Shown here piece by piece: positions 1 through 6,762 of a stretch of DNA of 13,650 bases. Under the pieces are notes generated by a model. That model did not search any database and had not been told where the DNA came from. It worked only from the letters and a program-made list of their open reading frames with translations. Position numbers and translations under genes: made by a program. Numbering within the stretch: the stretch's first letter is position 1; every line of letters starts with the position of its first letter. This DNA comes from Planctomycetaceae bacterium UBA6894 (GTDB lineage: Bacteria; Planctomycetota; Planctomycetia; Gemmatales; Gemmataceae): assembly GCA_002451275.1 (NCBI GenBank), contig DKBS01000025.1, positions 3,205 to 16,854 on the forward strand, in the 5' to 3' direction.

Positions 1-1608
1 CGGCTGGACGAGGACCGCGAGGCTTTCATCCGCGGCCGCATGGAGCGAGCCGCCGGAGCCGATGCGCCCCTGTGGCATTCCGAGGAATGCCGGGAGGCGG
101 GCCTGTACCACCAACTGGAAAAGCATGCCGTTCCCGGGCCGCGGGTTCTGGCCGTTGGCCGAAGCAATGTTGGGTCCGGGCGCAGCGCCACTTTTGTGAT
201 GGTGGAGCCTGCCGCGCATTCAGTTCCCCTGCTGCGTTGGCTGAAAAGTAATTCGGCCGCGAAAAACCGAATAGCGGTCGTTATGGCGGATATCGGGCGG
301 GTTTTGGCACGCGTGCATGGGGCCCGGTGTCTCCTCACCGATGGCGCCAACTCCTTTGCCGCCCTGGAGGTTGGATACACCGATCCCGAGACCAGCCCCC
401 CCTCCGGTCGCGGTGGGGTGGTTCTGGCACCGGGTGGCGCGAACCGGTCGGCCTGGAGTTGGTTGTGCCGGGGCCGCGACCTGAACCGCCTGTGCCGCGA
501 GCTGGCAACCGTGGGCGTGAGGGCGGAACATCTGGCGGCTTTGCGCAGGGCGCACGCCCAGGAATTGGCGGAAACCCGCCGCGCCGGCGAAAACGGGTCG
601 GTGATCGATCCATCGGGAGGGGGATTGATGGAAAATGAAGACACCGCGGGTACAACCGCAAGGTTCCGCAGCCTGCCCAGGCCTCGTCAAGGCTGGTGGA
701 AGGCGTGGACCCAGGGCACCCTGCGCGGTGTTGAGCGCGCCGATTGGCCCCGCCTGGCGGGAACCGATTGGGCCGCCACCATCATGGATGCCAACCTGAC
801 CGACCGTTTCCACACCAAGCAGGGGCGAAGCATCGCCCGGTGGACACTGACCGACCCGCGCGACCAGCGGGACCTGGTTGTCTTTGTCAAGCGGCACCAC
901 AAGCTGCCGTGGCTCCACGGCCTGTTTGCCTGGCTGGCACCCGGTGGGAAGTGGTCCCCCGCCCTGCAGGAGTGGCAACATCTCGAATGGGCCCAGCGGC
1001 AGGGCGTTCCGGTGCCCGAGGTGGTGGCCGCGGCCGAATACCTCGGGCCGGGCACCCGTCTGTCGAGTGTGTTGGTCACCGAGGAATTGACCGGCATGCT
1101 GCCGCTGCATGAGGCCATTCCCCAGGCCGCGCGGGACTTGCCCGCCGACATCTTCCGTTCCCTGAAAAAGGGCCTGGCCTGGGAGATGGCCCGCCTTTCC
1201 AGGTTGCTGCATGACCGCCGCTGCTTCCACAAGGACCTGTATCTCTGCCACTTCTATGTGCGTGAAACCGACTTGCGCAACCCGCCGGCGGATTGGCGGG
1301 GCAGGGTGGTGATGATCGACCTGCATCGCCTGGCCCGGCACCGGTTCACCTACTGGATCTGGCAGGTGAAGGACCTGGCCCAGTTACTGTATTCCTCCGA
1401 GGTGGAGGGGGTGACGCCGCGGGACCGGCTGGAGTTTTGGCGGGCGTACCGCAGCCTGGGTGAAAACGCGAAATCCCTGCGACTGATCGGGGCGCTGGTG
1501 CGGGCGAAATACCGCCGGTACGCCGAACACAACCGCAAGCTGAAGCTGAAAAAGGGCCAAACGGCCCACCCGGCGCCCAGGCGGGAGACCGTGGACAAGG
1601 CCGCCTGA
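1..1608 (+). CDS. Tandem WaaP/InaA-type lipopolysaccharide kinase family protein (5' partial)
   Basis: The frame is open to the left edge. The first ATG is at 40, but the 13 codons before it read as protein, so the true start probably lies outside the window. Numbering from that ATG, the C-terminal half (about 210-500) looks like a Kdo/WaaP (InaA) kinase: ATP-binding Lys K284 in VFVKRHHK, catalytic loop HKDLYLCHF (H397, D399), metal-binding Asp in MIDLHRL (D427). This family phosphorylates heptose or Kdo of LPS inner core at the cytoplasmic membrane face. The N-terminal half (1-190) resembles the middle and end of a second such kinase (LARVHGARCLLTDG around H93-D101, then RDLNRLCRELATVGV) but lacks a clear HxD loop or metal Asp, so it may be degenerate. 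A purine-rich GGGAGGGGG lies just before an in-frame ATG at 628, so the second half could also be made alone. The downstream neighbour is a WaaG-like glycosyltransferase. Kinase family assignment is fairly secure; the substrate is inferred. Confidence 0.75.
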   Translation, partial: RLDEDREAFIRGRMERAAGADAPLWHSEECREAGLYHQLEKHAVPGPRVLAVGRSNVGSGRSATFVMVEPAAHSVPLLRWLKSNSAAKNRIAVVMADIGRVLARVHGARCLLTDGANSFAALEVGYTDPETSPPSGRGGVVLAPGGANRSAWSWLCRGRDLNRLCRELATVGVRAEHLAALRRAHAQELAETRRAGENGSVIDPSGGGLMENEDTAGTTARFRSLPRPRQGWWKAWTQGTLRGVERADWPRLAGTDWAATIMDANLTDRFHTKQGRSIARWTLTDPRDQRDLVVFVKRHHKLPWLHGLFAWLAPGGKWSPALQEWQHLEWAQRQGVPVPEVVAAAEYLGPGTRLSSVLVTEELTGMLPLHEAIPQAARDLPADIFRSLKKGLAWEMARLSRLLHDRRCFHKDLYLCHFYVRETDLRNPPADWRGRVVMIDLHRLARHRFTYWIWQVKDLAQLLYSSEVEGVTPRDRLEFWRAYRSLGENAKSLRLIGALVRAKYRRYAEHNRKLKLKKGQTAHPAPRRETVDKAA

Positions 1609-1706
1609 AATTGGTGTGAAGCGGAAGGGCCTGGAAAGTCGATAAGACACGGATCAAGGGAACATGGACCCGGGCCGGGAACCGGGCAACGACAGGGACC
1701 AGAGGC

Positions 1707-2879
1707 ATGGACATAGCCTTCTGTTACGAGAGCGTGCTGCCGGAACGCGGTGGGTGCGAGATGTACATCGCCTCGCTGGCGCGTCGGCTGGCCCAGGACG
1801 GCCACACGCTGCATCTGTACGCCTCGCGGTGGGACGAGGCCAAGCTGCCCAAGGGCATGCGGTTCCACCGTGTGGCGGTCTCGAACTGGCCGCGGTCGCT
1901 CAGACCCTGGCGGTTCGGTTCGGCTGTCCTCAAGGCCCTAGAGGGCAAGGACCACGACGCGACCATCGGCTTCGACAAGACCTGGGGCTTGGACATTCTT
2001 TACCCGCAAGGTGGCTTGTATGCTGCCAGCGCGGAGCAGAACATCCGGAAAGAGCCGACGCAGGCCCGCCGCGACTTCATGCGGTTGGTGAAGAAATTCG
2101 ACCTGGCGCACCAGAGTTTTCTGGCCATCGAGCGGAAACAGTACCTGGGGCAGCGCGGTTCCCTGGTGATTGCCATCAGCGAAATGGTGCGGGGCCACTT
2201 CCAGAAGTATTACGGCATCCGCGGGGAAGACCTGCGCGTGGTGCGCATCGCCACCAACCCGGACCGTTTCAGCGAGCAGGACCGCCCCTTGCGAAGGCAC
2301 CAGGTGCGCGAGAGCCACGGTATCCGTCCCGAGGAGGTGGTCGCGCTGTTCTGCGGCATGAACTACCGCCTGAAGGGTTTGATTCCCCTGCTGCACGCGG
2401 TTGCCCTGCTGCCCAGGGAGCAGCCCTTCCGGCTGCTGGCTTGCGGCAGTTCCGACACCCGCGAGATGCGCGCTGTCGCACGCAAGCTGGGTGTGGAAGA
2501 CCGGGTCGTTTTCGCGGGGTACTGCCCCGACATGCGGGACGGCTACTTTGCCGCCGACATGTTCGTGCATCCCACCTTCTACGACCCCTGTTCCCATGTG
2601 GTGCCCGAGGCGATGAGTTGCGGCCTGCCCGTGATCACCACCCGCTACAACGGCGCCAGCGAGCTGATGAGCCCGCCGCGCGAGGGATTCCTGATCGATG
2701 ACCCGCACCAGCACCACGAGTTGGCGGCGGCCATCAGCCACTTCTTTGACCCGGCCAAGCGCCAGGTGTGCGGCCAAGCCGGGCGCAAGTCGGCCGGGCA
2801 GTGGACCTTCGAGCACCACTACCGCCAGATGCTGGATGTGTTCCACGAGGCGCGGGATCGCCGCCAGAAAGTCGCCTGA
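1707..2879 (+). CDS. Glycosyltransferase family 4, WaaG/RfaG-like (LPS core sugar transferase)
   Basis: A 390-residue GT-B glycosyltransferase of usual length. The N-terminus (MDIAFCYESVLPERGG) has the glycine-rich acceptor-side loop seen in WaaG-like enzymes. The C-terminal Rossmann half contains the NYRLKG segment with its donor-binding Arg/Lys, and the nucleotide-sugar region FVHPTFYDPCSHVVPEAMSCGLPVITT. E301 is the second Glu of the family's E-x7-E motif; the first position is Asp (D293), a conservative change. The enzyme should move a sugar from a nucleotide donor to the lipid A/core acceptor at the inner face of the cytoplasmic membrane, but neither donor nor acceptor can be read from sequence. 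The ATG at 1707 has a weak purine-rich AGAGG a few bases upstream. The gene lies 98 bp after the WaaP-like kinase on the same strand and is followed by a strong terminator, so the two probably share a transcript. Family is secure, exact activity is not. Confidence 0.88.
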   Translation: MDIAFCYESVLPERGGCEMYIASLARRLAQDGHTLHLYASRWDEAKLPKGMRFHRVAVSNWPRSLRPWRFGSAVLKALEGKDHDATIGFDKTWGLDILYPQGGLYAASAEQNIRKEPTQARRDFMRLVKKFDLAHQSFLAIERKQYLGQRGSLVIAISEMVRGHFQKYYGIRGEDLRVVRIATNPDRFSEQDRPLRRHQVRESHGIRPEEVVALFCGMNYRLKGLIPLLHAVALLPREQPFRLLACGSSDTREMRAVARKLGVEDRVVFAGYCPDMRDGYFAADMFVHPTFYDPCSHVVPEAMSCGLPVITTRYNGASELMSPPREGFLIDDPHQHHELAAAISHFFDPAKRQVCGQAGRKSAGQWTFEHHYRQMLDVFHEARDRRQKVA

Positions 2880-2903
2880 TCCTCGCATCGTGTTCCCTTG
2901 CAT

Positions 2904-2936
2904 AAAAAAAGCCCCGCCAAAACGGCGGGGCTTTTT
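2904..2936. terminator. Bidirectional intrinsic terminator
   Basis: Perfect 8-bp GC stem GCCCCGCC (2911-2918) / GGCGGGGC (2924-2931) with loop AAAAC. It is flanked by seven A on the left and five T on the right, so it has a U-tract in either direction and the A and T arms extend the stem. It ends the plus-strand glycosyltransferase gene (stop at 2879). On the minus strand it sits about 20 nt beyond the TGA at 2955-2957, the end of the lipoprotein frame if the internal UGA is read through. Confidence 0.93.
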
Positions 2937-2954
2937 GATGGGGGTGTGGCTGGA

Positions 2955-3401
2955 TCAGCGACCAGGGCTTGTTTTGAATTCGGCGGCGGCCTCCTGAAAC
3001 GCGACACCCTCGACAAACTCCCGTGCCTTGGCGGTGGCCCGCACTGTGTCAGTCCCCGGAGGAATCTCCGTCACCTCGACCGAGGCGACATAGGGACTGG
3101 AAGCATCCGTTCAACAGCCATCCTCAAACTGGATACGGCGCGCGGCGGCCACAGGCTTGCCATCGGAACCCAGGAACTCGACCTGGCCCTCAGGCCAGGC
3201 CTTTCCCATCGCCGTTCCGAACGGAATCGGCGAAAGGTTTTCGCCCCGCTGCCTGGAAAGCGTCAGTGTGACAAAAAGCGATCCGGTATCTGCAATTTCG
3301 CTGGTCAGGTCGCCCCGGACCGCGTCTCCTGGCTGAAGGAACGGCGCACTGCCGCAACCGGCCAGCAGGACGACCAACCAACCTGTCGCCAGATGTCGCA
3401 T
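2955..3401 (-). CDS. Small lipoprotein with in-frame UGA: candidate Cys-Sec selenoprotein (or nonsense-mutated gene)
   Basis: The ATG at 3401 follows a good Shine-Dalgarno (AAGGAG) in the 21-nt gap after the DUF1559 gene, so the two form an operon. Residues 1-16 are a lipoprotein signal peptide with lipobox LAGC (lipidated C16), giving a membrane-anchored extracytoplasmic protein. Read conventionally it stops after 96 residues at TGA 3111-3113 (...QFEDGC). The same frame then stays open for 51 sense codons (TDASSPYVASVEVTEIPPG...) to a TGA at 2955-2957, while both other frames on this strand are interrupted. The second stop is about 20 nt before the terminator; the first would leave about 175 nt untranslated. 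A hairpin with a GGUC loop lies 29 nt after the UGA, within the usual bacterial SECIS range. Read through, the product is 148 residues with Sec at 97 beside Cys96. Function unknown. Alternatives: a nonsense mutation, a sequencing error, or a genuine 96-residue protein. Confidence 0.6.
3070..3089 (-). promoter_or_regulatory. Candidate bacterial SECIS-like hairpin
   Basis: Read on the minus strand this is an 8-bp stem GTCGCCTC / GAGGTGAC (one G-U pair) closed by the tetraloop GGTC. It begins 21 nt and its loop 29 nt after the in-frame TGA at 3111-3113. Bacterial SECIS elements are hairpins just downstream of the UGA with a G near the start of the apical loop; the E. coli fdhF element also carries GGUC. 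Placement and loop fit, but GC-rich coding DNA forms hairpins by chance, so this is suggestive only. Confidence 0.45.
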
Positions 3402-3422
3402 AGCTGGAGTCTCCTTCGGGGG

Positions 3423-4475
3423 TCAGTTGTTGTCGGGATTGACCTCGCCCTCATCGGGGCTGGCGTAGGAGTACCAGATTTCGTCGGTGATGCTACTGGC
3501 CAGGCTGCGCACGCTGCCATCGCCCATGGCGATGTTGATGGAGCTGCCGTAGCCCTGTTCCTTGAACGGGTGGGCGTTGTCCACCGCGGGCCCGAATTCG
3601 GGTTTGCGGTGGCAGCGGCAGCGCCAGGGCTTGTTGGAGGGCGGGTACGGATAGGCCGCGCTGGCCGCGACGGGGTTGGGGTTGTTCACCCAGATGGAAC
3701 GCGCCCAGTAGGGGGCGTTGATCAAGTGGGCCTGCAGGGTGGACCAGGGTACCCCGGAATCCAGCGCACCCCAAATCCATTGCTTGCCTTTCAGGGGCAC
3801 CGGATCGGTGGCCAGGCCGGGTTGCACGCCGTAGCCCCACAGCAACGCGCCCGAGCGGGGAAGGCCGGAGGGGCGCTTGCAGAAGGCGTAGTGCTCGGCC
3901 ACGATCAGCGTGTTCGAGGTGCCATCCGAAAGGGTGCTGTTCAGAGGGGTGGCCATGTCGCCGAACACCAGCCAGTTGGCGGCGTAGCTGGTCATGCCCC
4001 AGGTGGTGCCACCGGTCGCCCAGGACGGGATGGGATTGGCGGTGGGCAGGGTGGCCGAGTTGCTGCCGTACCACATCTCCATGGCGGGGAGCAGTTCGAA
4101 GGTGCCGGAGCCCAGCGTGGGATCGTTGGGTGCCTGCAGGATCTTCAGCTTGGCGGAGCGCGAGGCGTTCACGCCCTGCTTGAACAGGTTGTCCTGCTCG
4201 ATGTAGGGCAGCAGGTTGTACCAGAAGGATCCGGCCTCGGTGGATCCGTACTGGCCGAACATCATGGGCATTTTGCCCGTGGTAGTGTCGGCATTGGCCA
4301 CCGCCAGGGCGATCTGCTTGAGGTTGTTCTTCGATTGGGCGGAGTTTGCCGCGCTGCGCACCTTCTGCACTGCGGGGACCAAAAGGCCCACCAGCACGGC
4401 AATGATGGCGATGACGACCAGCAATTCAATCAGCGTGAAGGCGCGACGGATCGGCCTGTGGTTGGAACGGATCAT
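3423..4475 (-). CDS. DUF1559 domain protein with prepilin-type N-terminus (planctomycete pseudopilin-like)
   Basis: A 350-residue protein of typical DUF1559 length. Residues 1-36 form a class III prepilin leader: a basic stretch (MIRSNHRPIRRA), then FTLIELLVVIAIIAVLVGLL, with E17 at the +5 position of the mature protein. The residue before the cleavage site is Ala rather than the usual Gly. QKVRSAANSAQSKNNLKQIALAV follows as the usual amphipathic helix, then the DUF1559 body with LLPYIEQDNLF, TSNTLIVAEHYAFC and the C-terminal NIAMGDGSVR signature near the end. Such proteins are thought to be exported and assembled or anchored through the N-terminal helix; their role is not settled. I chose the ATG at 4475 because it places the prepilin leader correctly; a GTG at 4625 would add 50 residues unlike the family. 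The lipoprotein gene follows 21 nt downstream and likely depends on the same transcript. Confidence 0.93.
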   Translation of the reverse strand: MIRSNHRPIRRAFTLIELLVVIAIIAVLVGLLVPAVQKVRSAANSAQSKNNLKQIALAVANADTTTGKMPMMFGQYGSTEAGSFWYNLLPYIEQDNLFKQGVNASRSAKLKILQAPNDPTLGSGTFELLPAMEMWYGSNSATLPTANPIPSWATGGTTWGMTSYAANWLVFGDMATPLNSTLSDGTSNTLIVAEHYAFCKRPSGLPRSGALLWGYGVQPGLATDPVPLKGKQWIWGALDSGVPWSTLQAHLINAPYWARSIWVNNPNPVAASAAYPYPPSNKPWRCRCHRKPEFGPAVDNAHPFKEQGYGSSINIAMGDGSVRSLASSITDEIWYSYASPDEGEVNPDNN

Positions 4476-4754
4476 GCGATGGGTCTCGGTTCTGGATGTT
4501 GGACAAGTCGATTTGGTGGCAACCCCGGGGGGGCCTACCTGCCAGAAGGAAGCTGGATGGGTGTGTCGCGTGGGGAGGTTGACCTGACGGAACCCGAATC
4601 TCGGGGCTGGGAAAGGTCTAATCACGCGGGCAGCGAAGCGGACACGCCGTTCAGAGGGCGCGCACTCACGTGAAGCCGGGTCGGTCGACCCGGGGCTCGA
4701 TGGTCCAGGCTGTGTTGAATGACGACACGGATGTCGACCCTGAACCGATGGAAA
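4476..4754. other. Intergenic region between TusA-MetE fusion and DUF1559 genes
   Basis: No convincing gene. It should hold the end of the sulfur-operon transcript and the promoter of the minus-strand DUF1559 gene, but I see no clear -35/-10 pair. The one marked structure is a perfect 7-bp inverted repeat CCGGGTC / GACCCGG at 4676-4693, about 60 nt past the methyltransferase stop. It has no T-tract, so it is at best a weak or Rho-assisted end. A C/G-rich run lies near 4523-4535. Confidence 0.5.
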
Positions 4755-6284
4755 TCATGCGCCGCGAATCTTCTTGGCGATCTTAGCCAAGAGAGCCAGC
4801 TTGGCCTGGGCCATTTTCTGGCTGGCAAGCGGGCTAGAGGAAAATGTAGCAAATCCGCAATCGGGTGTCAGTAACAGTCGTTCGGCGCCAAACCAGGCCA
4901 GGGCTTGCTCCACCCGCTTGGTGACCAGGTCCTCGCGCTCCAGGATGTCCAGTTTGGGATTCACCAGGCCAAGCCCCAGCCGCAAACTGGCGGGCAGGTC
5001 ACGCAAGACTTCCATCTCGCCGGCCCTAGGAGTGGCCAATTCCAGAAACAGCGTCCCCACCGGTGCTTGGGAAAGGATGGGCAACAGCGGACGGTAGTCC
5101 CCGGCCAGGGCCACCGTCTCATCCTTGCTCCAGTTGCCACGGCACACATGCAGGCCCAATCGGGCCCTGGGCAGTCCCTCGGTGGTTTTCTTCCACAGGT
5201 GTAGCGCCAGCGCCAGTTCGGTTTCAGGGTCCTTGCGCTCGGCCAGGGCGCCGCACATGAAACTGCGGCCGCCGCGGGCCTGGCCGAAGACCACCTCGGT
5301 CAGAACCGGTTCATCCAGTTGCACCAAGGCCGCCCCCTCGGCCAGCAGGTGCAAAATCTCATCCCGCAGCACCTGCACCACTTCCTCGGCGAGGGCCTCC
5401 CGCGTGGGGTGGTGCTTTTCCGCCAGGCAATCCAGAAAAAGGGTGCGGCTGAGCAGGTAGGGACCGGGCAGGGCCACCTTCACCGGCAATTTGCTGCAGG
5501 CCTTGGCGCGTCTCAATTCCTCGACAGCCAGAACCCGGTCGCGGACCAGGGGGGCCAGGGCAACCGGATGCCGCGTTCCCGGGGGCACATCCAGGGCTTC
5601 CAGTTCCCGTTTGAATTTGGCGGGGTCTTCCACCAGGGGGACCAGGTCGGTAACCGGCACCAACCGGCAGGAACCCAAGCGGGCACCCACAAAGGCCGCG
5701 TAATTCTCGCGCGCCTGTTCGCCGTCGGTGATCAGGTCCACCCCCGCGGCTTCCTGGCAGCCCACCGCCAGCCGGGTGGCGTCCATCACCGCCTCGTCGA
5801 AATGTTCCCCGCCGGGGCCACCGTCCAGCTTGCAGGACTGCAGGTGCAGTAGCCAACCCGGCCGTGGCCAGCTGCCAATGCCCATCACCGCCAAAGGCGG
5901 CAGGGGTCTGGCGGGAGGGATCGGGCCGGGCACTCCCAATCGCGGGCCCGGTTTCACCTGGCCAAGATCCACCGCCACGGGCGTGGCCGGCGCGGAGGAA
6001 GCCTTGGCGGGGTCAAATGTTCCCTTGCTGACCAGGTAGCTCACGCCCTGTTCCATGCGCACACACGAAACCAGAGTGTTGCCGGTCAGTCGTGACCAAC
6101 TGGGCAGATCCTCCTCCACCGATCTTTCGCGGGAAATCAGCTCCAGCAGGCTGCCGGGGTCGAGAGGGCCCAGATGCTGCCGGATGAGCAGCAATAGCCC
6201 ATTGCCGCAATCCAAGTCACCCCCGTTAAAACGGCTGTGGGCGACATGGGGGTGGCTTGGTTTCCAGGGAAGATCCGACGCCAT
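4755..6284 (-). CDS. TusA-like domain fused to cobalamin-independent methionine synthase (MetE) catalytic core
   Basis: A 509-residue fusion. Residues 20-88 are a TusA/SirA-like sulfur-carrier domain (GGDLDCGNGLLLLIR; C26 aligns with the TusA sulfur-carrying Cys, but the next residue is Gly, not Pro). A Pro/Ala-rich linker (about 92-130) leads to a MetE C-terminal-type barrel: IGSWPRP at 136-142, DGEQARENY, VQLDEPVL, and all four zinc ligands of the family, H379-x-C381 (LHVCRGNW), E415 (LFLELA) and C476 (TPDCGF). Zinc-bound enzymes of this family activate a thiol, usually homocysteine, for methyl transfer. The large N-terminal half of classical MetE is absent, as in folate-independent 'core' MetE-like enzymes, so the methyl donor is unknown. 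The ATG at 6284 has AAGGAG 8 nt upstream. It is the last gene of a three-gene operon after DsrE and another TusA-like protein. The fusion suggests that sulfur carried on TusA is delivered to, or its product methylated by, the MetE core; this is inference. A cytoplasmic location is expected. Confidence 0.88.
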   Translation of the reverse strand: MASDLPWKPSHPHVAHSRFNGGDLDCGNGLLLLIRQHLGPLDPGSLLELISRERSVEEDLPSWSRLTGNTLVSCVRMEQGVSYLVSKGTFDPAKASSAPATPVAVDLGQVKPGPRLGVPGPIPPARPLPPLAVMGIGSWPRPGWLLHLQSCKLDGGPGGEHFDEAVMDATRLAVGCQEAAGVDLITDGEQARENYAAFVGARLGSCRLVPVTDLVPLVEDPAKFKRELEALDVPPGTRHPVALAPLVRDRVLAVEELRRAKACSKLPVKVALPGPYLLSRTLFLDCLAEKHHPTREALAEEVVQVLRDEILHLLAEGAALVQLDEPVLTEVVFGQARGGRSFMCGALAERKDPETELALALHLWKKTTEGLPRARLGLHVCRGNWSKDETVALAGDYRPLLPILSQAPVGTLFLELATPRAGEMEVLRDLPASLRLGLGLVNPKLDILEREDLVTKRVEQALAWFGAERLLLTPDCGFATFSSSPLASQKMAQAKLALLAKIAKKIRGA

Positions 6285-6355
6285 GGCGTCGACTCCTTAG
6301 GTCCTTGAGGTGGTGGTCCGCGGCCGCATGGTTTGGGGAATGGGGGCTTAGGGAA

Positions 6356-6727
6356 TCAGTAACTCACGCTGGAAACGCCACCCGCCATGAATTCCACCAG
6401 CTTGGCCCCGCCGGCGATCACGGCGCCGGGAATCAGTTGGGCCTCGTCCAGGCTCCGTTTTTTGAAGCAGGGCGAGCAAACCAGGATCTTGCCGCCGTTT
6501 TCGGTGAACTGCTGGATCAGGTCGGCAAGGGGGGCGAAGCCCGATTCGTGGATCTTGCCGGCTTCCCCCCGAATCGCCAGCCGCACAGCCTCGACACTCA
6601 AAAACACCAGCGTTTCCCGGTCGCTGCCCAGGGCGGCGTTGGCCACCACAAAGGCCACGGTGGCGCGGTCCGGATTGTCGTGGCTGCTGGTCAGGGTGAC
6701 GACGAAACGGTTGGCGTTGGCAGACAT
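6356..6727 (-). CDS. DsrE-family sulfur-relay protein
   Basis: A 123-residue DsrE/TusD-like protein of typical size: an N-terminal strand (RFVVTLTSS), helix FVVANAALG, central LVFLSVEAVRLA, then GGKILVCSPCFKKRSL, ending IPGAVIAGGAKLVEFMAGG. C84 and C87 (CSPC) lie where DsrE-family members carry a persulfide-forming Cys. Such proteins relay sulfane sulfur to or from TusA, which fits its place between two genes for TusA-like domains, 35 nt after the first and 71 nt before the fusion. The ATG at 6727 has AGGAG 5 nt upstream; the GTG at 6748 would overlap that ribosome-binding site and is less likely. No membrane segment or signal peptide. Family is confident; direction of transfer and partners are inferred. 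Confidence 0.87.
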   Translation of the reverse strand: MSANANRFVVTLTSSHDNPDRATVAFVVANAALGSDRETLVFLSVEAVRLAIRGEAGKIHESGFAPLADLIQQFTENGGKILVCSPCFKKRSLDEAQLIPGAVIAGGAKLVEFMAGGVSSVSY

Positions 6728-6762
6728 GGGGGCTCCTGGAGGGCTCACACGGTAAAGACGGA

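Noticed and set aside
220..1341. 373-codon open frame on the minus strand opposite the WaaP-like kinase
   Set aside because: Composition is typical of an antisense shadow in GC-rich DNA, with no recognisable domain; the plus strand has clear kinase motifs.
1664..2701. 345-codon plus-strand frame starting with a reasonable AAGGGA before its ATG, overlapping the glycosyltransferase
   Set aside because: Arg/Pro/Gly/Ala-rich shadow translation; the glycosyltransferase in another frame has full family motifs.
4476..4625. GTG-initiated N-terminal extension of the DUF1559 protein
   Set aside because: It would put 50 residues before the prepilin leader, which must be near the N-terminus for processing.
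2898..4673. 591-codon open frame on the plus strand opposite the DUF1559 and lipoprotein genes, ending at a TGA followed by a hairpin with a GGTC loop (4676-4693)
   Set aside because: The translation is Gly/His/Val-rich shadow sequence; the minus strand carries recognisable proteins with signal sequences and ribosome-binding sites. The hairpin loop is only 9 nt after the TGA, too close for a SECIS.
6728..6748. GTG start for the DsrE-family protein
   Set aside because: The ATG at 6727 has AGGAG at 5 nt; the seven extra residues would cover that site.
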